Source: Enterenecus faecium
Lineage (GTDB): Bacteria > Bacillota > Clostridia > Oscillospirales > Oscillospiraceae
Direction: 5' to 3'
NCBI GenBank assembly: GCA_018713215.1
Contig: DVFO01000104.1
Location: forward strand, 1-11,524
DNA length: 11,524 nt
Part shown: in pieces, positions 1 through 8,210 of the stretch
Layout of the letters: each line of letters starts with the position of its first letter
How positions within the stretch are numbered: position 1 is the stretch's first letter
Notes under the pieces: generated by a model
Databases searched by the model: none
What the model was told of the DNA's origin: nothing
The model's input: the letters and a program-made list of their open reading frames with translations, nothing else
Position numbers and translations under genes: made by a program

Positions 1-1086
1 ATCACCGTGGCCAGCGAGATCATGGCTGTGCTGTGCCTGGCCACCGGCCTGTCCGACCTGAAGGAGCGGCTGGGCCGCATGATCGTGGGCTACACCTACG
101 ACGACAAGCCCGTCACCGCCGCCGATTTGAAGGCCCAGGGCGCCATGGCCGCCCTCTTGAAGGACGCCATCAAGCCCAACCTGGTGCAGACCCTGGAGCA
201 CACTCCCGCTCTGGTCCACGGCGGCCCCTTCGCCAACATTGCCCACGGCTGCAACTCCGTCTCCGCCACCGACACCGCTCTAAAGCTGGCTGACTACGTG
301 GTCACCGAGGCGGGCTTCGGCGCCGACCTGGGCGCTGAGAAGTTCCTGGACATCAAGTGCCGGGCCGCCGGGCTCACTCCCGATGCCGTGGTCATTGTGG
401 CCACCGTCAAGGCCTTGAAGTACAACGGCGGCGTGCCCAAGACTGAGCTGGGGGCGGAAAATCTGGAGGCTCTGGAGCGTGGCCTGCCCAATTTGCTCAA
501 GCACGTGGAGAACATCACCCGTGTGTTCGGCCTGCCCGCCGTGGTGGCCATTAACCGCTTTGCCAACGACACCGAGGCCGAGCTGAACCTCATCCGCACC
601 CGCTGCCAGGAGCTGGGGGTCAATGTGGCCCTGTCCGAGGTGTGGGGCAAGGGCGGCGAGGGCGGCCTGGAGCTGGCCGAGGAAGTGCTGCGCCTGTGCG
701 ACCAGCCCCAGGACTTCCACTACGCCTACGACCTGGACCTGCCCTTGAAGGACAAGATCCAAGCCATTGTGGAGAAGGTGTACGGCGGCGCTGGCGTGCA
801 CTACACCGCCGCCGCGGCCAAGGAACTGGCCCGTCTGGAGGCCATGGGCTTTGACAAGCTGCCTGTGTGCATGGCCAAGACCCAGTACTCCCTGTCCGAC
901 GACGCCACCCAGATGGGACGGCCCGAGGGCTTCACCATCACCGTGTCCAAGGTGAAGGTGTCCGCCGGCGCTGGCTTCGTGGTGGTGCAGACCGGCGACA
1001 TCATGACTATGCCTGGCCTGCCCAAGGTGCCCGCCGCCGAGAAGATCGACGTGGACGAAAACGGCGTCATCTCCGGCCTGTTCTGA
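1..1086 (+). CDS. fhs: Formate-tetrahydrofolate ligase, C-terminal part (5' end outside window)
   Basis: Encodes the last 361 residues of formate-tetrahydrofolate ligase, the cytoplasmic enzyme that joins formate to tetrahydrofolate with ATP to give 10-formyl-THF for purine synthesis and one-carbon (in acetogens, Wood-Ljungdahl) metabolism. The family is usually about 555 residues, so roughly a third of the gene lies upstream of the window. The frame is open from base 1 and ends with TGA at 1084-1086. Recognisable family stretches are the HTPALVHGGPFANIAHGCNS region near the start, the TEAGFGADLGAEKF stretch, and the C-terminus MPGLPKVPAAEKIDVDENG followed by GLF. No frameshift or internal stop is seen. 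Its start and promoter are not visible. A stem-loop terminator follows within 20 bases and the next gene converges on it, so fhs ends its transcription unit here. The family assignment is very secure. Confidence 0.97.
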   Translation: MTVASEIMAVLCLATGLSDLKERLGRMIVGYTYDDKPVTAADLKAQGAMAALLKDAIKPNLVQTLEHTPALVHGGPFANIAHGCNSVSATDTALKLADYVVTEAGFGADLGAEKFLDIKCRAAGLTPDAVVIVATVKALKYNGGVPKTELGAENLEALERGLPNLLKHVENITRVFGLPAVVAINRFANDTEAELNLIRTRCQELGVNVALSEVWGKGGEGGLELAEEVLRLCDQPQDFHYAYDLDLPLKDKIQAIVEKVYGGAGVHYTAAAAKELARLEAMGFDKLPVCMAKTQYSLSDDATQMGRPEGFTITVSKVKVSAGAGFVVVQTGDIMTMPGLPKVPAAEKIDVDENGVISGLF

Positions 1087-1102
1087 GATATAAAATTCGT
1101 TT

Positions 1103-1137
1103 GGCGGCCATCCCCCCACGGGGATGGCCGCCATTTT
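1103..1137. terminator. Bidirectional intrinsic terminator between fhs and the ArsR-like gene
   Basis: A perfect 13-bp inverted repeat (1103-1115 with 1120-1132, GGCGGCCATCCCC and its complement) encloses a 4-base loop. It is followed by ATTTT on the plus strand and preceded by an A-rich stretch (TATAAAATTCG), which gives U-rich RNA on the minus strand. It lies 16 bases after the fhs stop and 8 bases past the stop of the convergent regulator gene, so it probably ends both transcripts. Confidence 0.85.
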
Positions 1138-1140
1138 GCG

Positions 1141-2217
1141 TCATTTTTTGCCGAACAGCGCCGCCTGCCGCTCCAAAAACAGCTGGACCTGTTCTTCGTC
1201 CAGGGTGTAAAAGGTGCGGTTTCCGTGGATGGTGCACTGCACCAGGCCGCAGTCGGAGAGCTTGTTCATATGGTGGTGGATGGTGTTGCGGCTGAGAGAG
1301 AAGCGGGTGGACAGCTCCTGCACGTAGGCGGTGCGCCCCCGCAGATAGCACAGAATGTCAAACCGGGTGGAGTCCCCCAACAGGCGGTAGGTCTCGCACA
1401 CCTGGTCCTGGGCGGAGGTGCGGCCACTGACCAGCTCCATGAGCTCCCGCCGCAGCACGCCGCCGTAGATGCGCACCTGACCGGGGGCCTCGTCAAAGGT
1501 CAGGTTGGTGTCCGCCCCGAAGAGGAAGGGGTGAAGGGTGTAGGTGGTCTCCGGGGTGGGGCGCAGGTGGGACAGCTGGGTGAAAAACTCCAGCTGGGAC
1601 AGGGGGGCGCACTGTTGGAGATAGGGGGCGGCCAGCTCTTCCAGCTGCGCCTGGTGTTCCTCCAGGTGGGCCACAATGGGGCGCAGACACGCCAGAGCCC
1701 GCGCTCCCACCGCCCGGTGGTTGCGGGAGAGCTCCAGCAGGGCCACCTTGGTGGAGTCCGGGGCGTTGAGCCCCAGCACCAGGTCGGTGAAGACCTGGGC
1801 ATCCATCCGGCGCTGGTTGGGCAGGTCGTCCTCGAAGATGCTGGCGATGCCCCAGACCACCTCTTCCCGGTCCAGTCCGTCTACCAGCTGGGAGAAGGCC
1901 TCCCAATCCCCCTGGAATCGGTCCAGCAGGGGGTAGAGGAGGAAGAAGGCGGGGGAGCTGGAGCCGATGGTGTTGTAGGGGAAGCCCTCCAGGTTGCCAA
2001 ACAGCGCCTGGATTTCCTTTTCCTCAGCAGTGGCCACCCGGTCCAGCTGGTGGGTGAGGGCCTTGAGTCGCTCCAGAGCCTGGCACAGAGCGGGGCTGGG
2101 CAGCACCTTGCGCTGCTGAATGCGCTGCTCCATCTGGTCCCAGGTTTTGTTGCTGGCACGCCGCCCCAGATAGGCCAGTGCTTCCAGAATGAGGTTTGGT
2201 TTATGTTGAATTATCAT
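1141..2217 (-). CDS. Long transcriptional regulator with C-terminal ArsR-type winged helix
   Basis: Encodes a 358-residue putative DNA-binding regulator. The C-terminal part (about 273-340) is an ArsR-family winged helix: YRLLGDSTRFDILCYLRG, then the helix-turn-helix QELSTRFSLSRNTIHHHMNKL, and a wing with GNRTFYTL. The first 270 residues are mostly helical in appearance, and I cannot name the domain. It may be the effector-sensing part (some ArsR-type proteins carry such an extension, for example DUF5937-type), but that is a guess. The metal-binding Cys pair of classical ArsR helix alpha-3 is absent, so metal sensing is unlikely. The start at 2217 is preferred because AAAGGA (2229-2224) sits 6 bases upstream; an upstream in-frame ATG at 2316 lacks a comparable site and would lie in the promoter region. 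It is transcribed away from the surface protease gene, a layout typical of a regulator controlling its divergent neighbour and itself. No confident promoter for this gene was found. Confidence 0.85.
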   Translation of the reverse strand: MIIQHKPNLILEALAYLGRRASNKTWDQMEQRIQQRKVLPSPALCQALERLKALTHQLDRVATAEEKEIQALFGNLEGFPYNTIGSSSPAFFLLYPLLDRFQGDWEAFSQLVDGLDREEVVWGIASIFEDDLPNQRRMDAQVFTDLVLGLNAPDSTKVALLELSRNHRAVGARALACLRPIVAHLEEHQAQLEELAAPYLQQCAPLSQLEFFTQLSHLRPTPETTYTLHPFLFGADTNLTFDEAPGQVRIYGGVLRRELMELVSGRTSAQDQVCETYRLLGDSTRFDILCYLRGRTAYVQELSTRFSLSRNTIHHHMNKLSDCGLVQCTIHGNRTFYTLDEEQVQLFLERQAALFGKK

Positions 2218-2223
2218 AGAAAT

Positions 2224-2229
2224 TCCTTT
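2224..2229 (-). promoter_or_regulatory. Ribosome binding site fixing the regulator start
   Basis: AAAGGA on the minus strand, 6 bases before ATG 2217-2215. It decides between this start and the in-frame ATG at 2316, which would add 33 residues of low-complexity sequence. Confidence 0.7.
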
Positions 2230-2277
2230 CTGCCCCGGAGTTTCAGCTGATACAGTAAGATTTGCTGGGGCTTGCGG

Positions 2278-2315
2278 TTGACAATTTTTTGGAGAGTTGA
2301 CAATTTCTCTTGACA
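2278..2315 (+). repeat. Three TTGACA hexamers in direct orientation
   Basis: TTGACA occurs at 2278-2283, 2297-2302 and 2310-2315. The first two are part of a longer 10-base match, TTGACAATTT, spaced 19 bases apart. The second is flanked by AGAG (2293-2296) and CTCT (2307-2310). The third has a well-spaced -10 box downstream. The others may be alternative -35 elements or repeated binding sites for a regulator such as the divergent ArsR-like protein; the sequence alone cannot decide. Confidence 0.6.
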
Positions 2316-2338
2316 AAGGGAATGGGTGGAGGTATCAT
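2310..2338 (+). promoter_or_regulatory. Candidate sigma-A promoter P1 for the S8 protease gene
   Basis: TTGACA (2310-2315), a 17-base spacer, then TATCAT (2333-2338). This is a perfect -35 box, optimal spacing and a 4-of-6 -10 box. The predicted RNA start near 2345 would leave a leader of about 105 bases before the ATG at 2450. Confidence 0.7.
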
Positions 2339-2356
2339 TTGACCATGACATACGCC
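2331..2356. promoter_or_regulatory. Imperfect inverted repeat over the protease promoter, candidate operator
   Basis: GGTATCAT (2331-2338) and ATGA-C-ATAC-G-CC (2345-2356) are complementary apart from two unpaired bases, around the centre TTGACC (2339-2344). It covers the -10 box of P1 and the -35 box of P2, where a bound repressor would block transcription. Winged-helix dimers of the ArsR family usually bind such inverted repeats. The link to the divergent regulator is inference. Confidence 0.4.
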
Positions 2357-2367
2357 TATCGTACAAA
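2339..2367 (+). promoter_or_regulatory. Candidate second promoter P2 for the S8 protease gene
   Basis: TTGACC (2339-2344), a 17-base spacer, then TACAAA (2362-2367). It is 29 bases downstream of P1 and directly abuts the P1 -10 box. It matches -35 at 5 of 6 and -10 at 4 of 6. Whether P1, P2 or both are used cannot be told from sequence. Confidence 0.4.
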
Positions 2368-2435
2368 ACGAACGATGTCCATATGATAGCATGGCAGAGC
2401 CCTTTGGGCAATGGGGGTATGTGAGATTCAGATAG

Positions 2436-2442
2436 AAGGGAG
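2436..2442 (+). promoter_or_regulatory. Ribosome binding site fixing the S8 protease start
   Basis: AAGGGAG, 7 bases before ATG 2450. An in-frame ATG at 2411 would add 13 residues (starting MGVCEIQIEGRR) ahead of the signal peptide and has no good site upstream, so 2450 is the better start. Confidence 0.75.
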
Positions 2443-2449
2443 AAGAACA

Positions 2450-5400
2450 ATGGAAAAAGTCAGAAAAAGCATGGCAGTGTTACTTGCCGTCATGATGCTG
2501 GCTGGCGCACTTCCCGGCGAGGCTTGGGCTGAGGGTACTCAGACCAATGAGCGCACGGTCCAGGCCCAGGAAGTGGAGTCCGAGTCCCGGGTACAGTATC
2601 AGGACGCCCAGGACGACAGCCAGCCCCGATATGCAGAGGATGAGGTGGTAACCGTCATCGTGGAGATGGAAGCTCCTGCTGTGATGGACTACTACCAGGT
2701 CAGCAGCTACGCCGCCTCTGTGGGCGACGAGACCAGCGCCGGTGAGGCGGTATCCGAGTACCTGGCCTCTTCGGACGTCCAGCAGACCACTCAGGAGCTG
2801 TTGAATGACCAGCAGGGCGTCATCGACCAGGTGACCGCTCTGGCCGCTCAGCAGCCTGCGGTGACCGACGACACCGAGGAAAACAGCGGTGAGCCTGTGG
2901 GTACCATTGTAGGCCAGTGGGCCACTTTGGTCAACGCCATGGCCATCCGGGTGCCTTACAGCGCTCTGGACGAGATCCGCGATCTGGACGGGGTCAAGCG
3001 GGCCTATGTGGAGCAGGTGTATGACCGCCCCGAGGAGACCAGCGGCACCGTGGACGGTGACAAGGCCTGGTATTCCTACAGCTATGACAAGGTGGGCGTG
3101 GAAGGCGTCTGGAGCGAGGGCTACACCGGCCAGGGTATGCTGGTGGCCGTGCTGGACACCGGCCTGGACCTGAAGTGGGGCGTGACCCAGAACGAGGACG
3201 GCTCCCAGGGCCGCGGCGTGGTGCGGGTCCACGAGGCCTTCACCGGCAACTCCTTTAAGAATGACCCCAACGACGCTGAGAACGGCTGGGATCTTCGCTA
3301 CACCTCCGAGAGCCTGGCTTCCTTCCTGGAAGATCATCAGCTCAACTCCACCACGGGCGCGGACGGCGGCGTGATTGTGTGGGACTACAACGGTCTGTAC
3401 AAAAACCTGAAGGTGCCCTACGCCTGTGACTACGCAGACGGCGACATCAACGTCCTGCCCACCTCCAGCGATCACGGCACCCACGTCTCCGGCACTGTGG
3501 CCGGTTACGCTGAGACCGACGAGGGCGAGGTCATTTTCTCCGGCGTGGCCCCCGACGCTCAGCTGATGATGATGAAGGTGTTCCCCGATCAGGACGGCGG
3601 TGCTCAGCAGACGGTGACCATCAACGCCCTGGAGGATGCTCTGAAGCTGGGCGCCGATGTCATCAACCTGAGCCTGGGTTCTGACAACGGCTTTGCCGAC
3701 GACGACACCATGCAGAACGAGCTGTATGCCAAGATTGAGGCCGCTGGCATCGTGCTCATGACCTCCGCTGGCAACAGCAGCTACTCCTCTGCCAGCAACA
3801 ACTATGGGGACAACCCCCTGACCTCCAACGTGGACACCGCTATGATGTCCTCTCCTGCCATTTACGACTCCAACCTGAGCATTGCCTCTCTGGAGAACTC
3901 CATCCAGGTACAGTCCTACCTGACCTGGACCAACGAGGACGGGGAAGTGCGGGAGATCTCCTACACCGACCCCTGGACCGTGGCCATGAAGGCCACCTTC
4001 GCCGACGGCAAGGAGTACCCCGTCTACCTGGTAGAGGGCACCGGTACCTGGAGCGACTACAACGCCGTGGGCTGGTACAATGAGTACTCCAACCCCAACG
4101 GAAAGACCGGCTTTGCCCTGGTCAAGCGTGGCGACCTGTCCTTTGCCGATAAGGTCACCAACGCCCAGTCCTTCTCCACTGTGGTCCACGGAGAGAAACG
4201 GGGCATTCTGGGCGTGCTGATCTATGACAGCGATCCCAATGCCACGGAACTGATCAACATCAGCGTGGAGAACACCAGCCTCACCAGCGCCTTTATCAAC
4301 GGCCAGGACGGCGCTGCCATGGAGGCTGCCCTCAAGGCAGGTCAGTCCGTGAACATCGTGGTTCCCGACGCAGACAAGGCCGTGGAGAGCCCCACCGATG
4401 GTCAGATGTCCACCTTCTCCTCCTGGGGCGCCGGTCCCAGCCTGGAGCTGAAGCCTGAGATCACCGCCCCCGGCGGCAACATCTGGTCCACCATCATTGA
4501 CCAGCTGAACACCGCCGACCAGGGCTACACCGGCAGCTACGGCATGATGAGCGGTACCTCCATGGCCGCCCCTCACATGACCGGTATTGCCACCCTGGTG
4601 CGCCAGTACGTGCAGTCCAGCGCAGCCTTTGCCGGCAAGGAGCCCGGTGAGGTGGGCGACATTGTCAACCAGCTGCTGGTGAGCACCGCTGTGCCTCAGA
4701 CCGATCAGAGCGGGGTGTACTACTCTCCCCGTCAGCAGGGCGCCGGTCTGGTCAACGCCACCGCCGCCGTGGACACCCCCGCCTACGTCACCGTGGACGG
4801 CCAGAATGTGGGCAAGCTGGAGCTGCTGGACGACCCCGACCGCACTGGCAGCTACGACATCACCTTTGATGTGCACAACATCTCCGACAAGGCCATGACC
4901 TATGACGTGGCCATCACCCTCCAGCGCCCCGACACCCAGACGGTGGACAGCACCTGGGGCGAGCGCAACACCATGATGCACCAGGACGTGGTCATCAAGA
5001 CCATGGAGCTGGGCCAGGTCACCGTGGAGGCCGGACAGACCGCCCGCTTCTCCAAGACTGTGACCCTCACCGACAGTGAGAAGGCTCAGCTGGACCAGCT
5101 GTTTGAAAACGGCGTGTATGTGGAGGGCTTTGTCTCCCTCACCGACACCGCCGGCACCGCTCCCACCCTGGGCCTGCCCATGCTGGCCTTCTACGGCGAC
5201 TGGACGGCCGCCCCCATCTTTGACCAGGGCGACTGGACCGACGAGGCCGAGGACGGCGAGAACGTGATGAACAACGAGTCCACTTGGGGCGTGTCCCTGA
5301 TGGGTAGCACCGTGGTCAACTGGAGCTCCGGGGGGATCATTGGCTACCTGGACCTGGGCCAGAATCCCTTTGACTCCGACGCTGTCATGAACCAGACCCT

Positions 5401-8182
5401 CTATTGCGAGGAGAACATCACCATCTCCCCCAACGGAGACGAGTACTTCGACCGCGTGGACGACTACATCCTCTATCAGCTCCGTGACGCCAAGATGATC
5501 GTGGTGCGGGTCACCGACGCTGAGACCGGCGAGGTGTACTTTGCCGACTGGAACTCCTACATCACCCGTACCCTGTACAACGCCTCTTACGCCGCCCCCA
5601 TCCCCCTGAGCGCCATGTACTATGGCCTCATCCCCACCTGGGACGGCACCGACCAGGAGGGCAACGTCCTGCCCAGCGGCACCAAGTGCAAGTATGAGAT
5701 CATCGCCTACGGCGAGGGCGACTACGGCGACAAGGTGTACAACGAGGACATGGGCTATGAGATCACCAACTTCGACGGCGTGGCCGCCGGGGAGCTCACT
5801 CCCACCTTTAACGGCCACGAGATGGACATGACCGGCGACGTGATCGACTTCTCCATCACCGTGGACACCGTGGCCCCCGAGCTGGAGAACAACACCGTCT
5901 CCATCTATGAGAAGGACGGCCGCACCTATATGACCGGCACCGTCTATGATGAGGACGGCTCCCTGGCCAACATCGAAGTGTCCCCCTATGTCACCCGTAC
6001 CTACAAGGAAGGTTACGGCGATCCCAACTACTCCGAGGTGGGCGTGGATAGCACCAACGCCTTCCTGGTGGAGAACTTCTATGACCCCGCCGTGAAGACT
6101 CACACCTTCACCGTGGACGTCACCGAGTACGCCCACAGCATTGAGAGCTATCCCGGCGAGAACAACGTCTATGATTTCACTTGGAACGGCAACGTGCTGG
6201 TGTCCTGCGGCGACTACGGCGCCAATGACCGCAGCTATGCCATTACCGTGGATTCCACCCAGGGCCTGGTGCTCTCCCAGACCTCTGCGCTGCTCCATCC
6301 CGGCAGCACCTTCAACCTCAGCGTCATCGACAACACCGACCAGGAGGGCGCTATGACCCGCACCTCCAGCAATCCCGACGTGGCCACCATTGACGAGTTC
6401 GGCCTGGTCACCGCTGTGGCTCCCGGCCAGACCGTCATCACCGTGGCCAAGGGCGGCTCCAGCGCCATCTGTGTGGTGGCCGTGGAGGAAGTGCCCACCG
6501 TGGTGGAGGACTTCGATCTGTCCATCCAGAGCTTTGACGGCCTGAAGCCCGATGGCCAGGTGGTGGTGAAGGTGGACAACCTCCAGCCCGCCAACGTGGA
6601 TCTCTCCGAGATCAAGTGGACCGTGTGGGAGGACGAGGACTACGCCGAGAACTATGCCGAGGGCCTCATCGATGTGGACCAGTACACCAGCGACGGCCTC
6701 ACCGGCGTGCTCTACCTCACCGTGTCCACCTCTCAGGAGGGCCTGGAGCTGCCTGAGGGCAACGGCCGCCTGGATGTGACCCTCAACGGCGTCACCCGTT
6801 CCATGGACATCAATTGGGACGACATCTACACCACTTCCGATGAGGACGACCTGGTCTCTGACATGGATATGGGCGACCAGGTGGTATACGTCCAGCAGGG
6901 CGAGACCGCCGAGCTGGTGGCCAGGTATCGCCAGAACAAGCTCCACGAGACCAGTGAAGTGCTCACCGAGCTCACCGGTCTGCAGCTGGACGGACCCGAC
7001 TTCTACTATGTGGGCGGCACCTATGATGGCACCCTGGTCAACGAAGAGGGATATGAGCTGCCCGAGGAAATCCACCTGTACACCCGTTACAACTATGACG
7101 ATGGCTCCACCTACGATGTGGAAATCGTCAACTACAGCTGGTACCATGCCTATGACTATGACCCCGAGACCGGCGTGCTCCACGTCAATTACGCCCCCAA
7201 CGGTGCCAACAACAACCTGGTAATCAAGGCAGAGGGCGTGGTGTCTGAGGGTAACCCCGCCGGCGAGATGTCTGGCGATACCTGGGAGCGCCCCGACCCC
7301 CTGTATGGTCCCTTTGACTGGACCGTCACTTCCGGCAACGGCGAGCTGACTCAGGGTACGGTAGAGAACAACTGGGGCCAGGAGATCAATGCGGCTCTGT
7401 ACACCCCCTCTGAGCCCGGCGTGAGCTACCTCACCGCCACCACCAAGGACGGCCAGTACTCCGTCAATTTCGCCGTGGTATGCCAGGGCGTGATGGCTGA
7501 TACCTTGGATTTGGACACCCACAGAATGGACCTGGAGGCTGGCCAGAGCCAGACCCTCACCGCCACTCTGAGCCCCGAGCCCACTCTGGCCGAGGATGCC
7601 CAGGTCAACTACATCAGCTTCAACCCCGATGTGGCCTCTGTGGATGAAAACGGTGTGGTCACCGCCCACAAGGAGGGCTATGCCTACCTGAAGGTGGAGA
7701 GCGTGGCCGACAACCAGGTCACCAGCTACTGCGTGGTCAAGGTCACCGGTAACATGTATCAGGTGAAGTTCGTGGACGACACCGGCAACATCTACAAGCT
7801 GGTGGAAGTGGCCGAGGGTAGCTGCGTGTCCAAGCCCCAGGACCCCGTGCGGGAGGGTTACACCTTCGACGGCTGGTTTATGGACGAGGACGGCACCCAG
7901 GCCTACGACTTCAACACCCCTGTGGATGCTGACCTGACCCTGTACGCCCACTGGACCAAGGAGGACACCGAGCCCACCCCCAACCCCGGTGGTGACGGCG
8001 GCTCCCAGGGCGGCGGCAGCGGTACCGGCGACGGTTCCCAGACCGGAGGCAACACCAAGCCCGACGGCTCTGTCCCCGGCACCGGCGACGAGAGCAACCT
8101 GATTCTGCCCATGGCCACTCTGGTGTGCGCCATGGCAGGCGTGGCCGTGCTGAGCGTGGTACGCCGCAAGAAAGAGGACTAA
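2450..8182 (+). CDS. Large cell-wall-anchored S8 (subtilisin-family) serine protease, lactocepin-like
   Basis: A 1910-residue secreted precursor of a multidomain surface protease, expected to cleave proteins or peptides outside the cell. Parts in order: a signal peptide (1-27, KVRK then a hydrophobic core, cleavage after AWA); a prodomain resembling inhibitor I9 (about 62-195); the S8 catalytic domain with Asp236 (VAVLDTG), His342 (DHGTHVSG), oxyanion Asn442 (SAGN) and Ser704 (GTSMAAPH), interrupted by a PA-type insert (about 540-640, FALVKRGDLSFADKV); an Fn3-like A-domain region (about 790-930); a region with ISPNGD at 992-997 and a FlgD-Ig-like stretch (about 1055-1095), as in lactocepin B domains; two Big_2 Ig-like domains (about 1273-1347 and 1683-1765); an InlB/Listeria-Bacteroides repeat (about 1771-1837, GYTFDGWF to LYAHW); a Gly-rich linker; and the sorting signal VPGTG (1875-1879) with membrane segment and RRKKED tail. 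All catalytic residues are present. It is monocistronic, divergent from the ArsR-like regulator. The physiological substrate is unknown. Confidence 0.95.
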   Translation: MEKVRKSMAVLLAVMMLAGALPGEAWAEGTQTNERTVQAQEVESESRVQYQDAQDDSQPRYAEDEVVTVIVEMEAPAVMDYYQVSSYAASVGDETSAGEAVSEYLASSDVQQTTQELLNDQQGVIDQVTALAAQQPAVTDDTEENSGEPVGTIVGQWATLVNAMAIRVPYSALDEIRDLDGVKRAYVEQVYDRPEETSGTVDGDKAWYSYSYDKVGVEGVWSEGYTGQGMLVAVLDTGLDLKWGVTQNEDGSQGRGVVRVHEAFTGNSFKNDPNDAENGWDLRYTSESLASFLEDHQLNSTTGADGGVIVWDYNGLYKNLKVPYACDYADGDINVLPTSSDHGTHVSGTVAGYAETDEGEVIFSGVAPDAQLMMMKVFPDQDGGAQQTVTINALEDALKLGADVINLSLGSDNGFADDDTMQNELYAKIEAAGIVLMTSAGNSSYSSASNNYGDNPLTSNVDTAMMSSPAIYDSNLSIASLENSIQVQSYLTWTNEDGEVREISYTDPWTVAMKATFADGKEYPVYLVEGTGTWSDYNAVGWYNEYSNPNGKTGFALVKRGDLSFADKVTNAQSFSTVVHGEKRGILGVLIYDSDPNATELINISVENTSLTSAFINGQDGAAMEAALKAGQSVNIVVPDADKAVESPTDGQMSTFSSWGAGPSLELKPEITAPGGNIWSTIIDQLNTADQGYTGSYGMMSGTSMAAPHMTGIATLVRQYVQSSAAFAGKEPGEVGDIVNQLLVSTAVPQTDQSGVYYSPRQQGAGLVNATAAVDTPAYVTVDGQNVGKLELLDDPDRTGSYDITFDVHNISDKAMTYDVAITLQRPDTQTVDSTWGERNTMMHQDVVIKTMELGQVTVEAGQTARFSKTVTLTDSEKAQLDQLFENGVYVEGFVSLTDTAGTAPTLGLPMLAFYGDWTAAPIFDQGDWTDEAEDGENVMNNESTWGVSLMGSTVVNWSSGGIIGYLDLGQNPFDSDAVMNQTLYCEENITISPNGDEYFDRVDDYILYQLRDAKMIVVRVTDAETGEVYFADWNSYITRTLYNASYAAPIPLSAMYYGLIPTWDGTDQEGNVLPSGTKCKYEIIAYGEGDYGDKVYNEDMGYEITNFDGVAAGELTPTFNGHEMDMTGDVIDFSITVDTVAPELENNTVSIYEKDGRTYMTGTVYDEDGSLANIEVSPYVTRTYKEGYGDPNYSEVGVDSTNAFLVENFYDPAVKTHTFTVDVTEYAHSIESYPGENNVYDFTWNGNVLVSCGDYGANDRSYAITVDSTQGLVLSQTSALLHPGSTFNLSVIDNTDQEGAMTRTSSNPDVATIDEFGLVTAVAPGQTVITVAKGGSSAICVVAVEEVPTVVEDFDLSIQSFDGLKPDGQVVVKVDNLQPANVDLSEIKWTVWEDEDYAENYAEGLIDVDQYTSDGLTGVLYLTVSTSQEGLELPEGNGRLDVTLNGVTRSMDINWDDIYTTSDEDDLVSDMDMGDQVVYVQQGETAELVARYRQNKLHETSEVLTELTGLQLDGPDFYYVGGTYDGTLVNEEGYELPEEIHLYTRYNYDDGSTYDVEIVNYSWYHAYDYDPETGVLHVNYAPNGANNNLVIKAEGVVSEGNPAGEMSGDTWERPDPLYGPFDWTVTSGNGELTQGTVENNWGQEINAALYTPSEPGVSYLTATTKDGQYSVNFAVVCQGVMADTLDLDTHRMDLEAGQSQTLTATLSPEPTLAEDAQVNYISFNPDVASVDENGVVTAHKEGYAYLKVESVADNQVTSYCVVKVTGNMYQVKFVDDTGNIYKLVEVAEGSCVSKPQDPVREGYTFDGWFMDEDGTQAYDFNTPVDADLTLYAHWTKEDTEPTPNPGGDGGSQGGGSGTGDGSQTGGNTKPDGSVPGTGDESNLILPMATLVCAMAGVAVLSVVRRKKED
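8072..8179 (+). other. Sortase sorting signal of the S8 protease (VPGTG type)
   Basis: The last 36 codons encode VPGTG, then DESN, a hydrophobic stretch of about 21 residues and the basic tail RRKKED. This is the tripartite layout of a sortase substrate, but the pentapeptide departs from LPXTG: Val replaces Leu and the third residue is Gly. It is preceded by a Gly/Ser/Thr-rich wall-spanning linker. Confidence 0.75.
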
Positions 8183-8210
8183 AACCCAACGCCGAAAACG
8201 CAAAAAGGAT

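Noticed and set aside
280..1134. A 284-codon minus-strand open frame opposite fhs
   Set aside because: It is a shadow in codon register with a highly conserved fhs and runs through the terminator stem.
1225..2250. A 341-codon plus-strand open frame opposite the ArsR-like gene
   Set aside because: Its product has Gly/Val/Gln-rich shadow composition, while the minus strand gives a clear winged helix and a ribosome site.
2399..2409. GCCC-TTT-GGGC hairpin in the protease leader
   Set aside because: Only 4 bp with a 3-base loop; too small to call a regulatory RNA.
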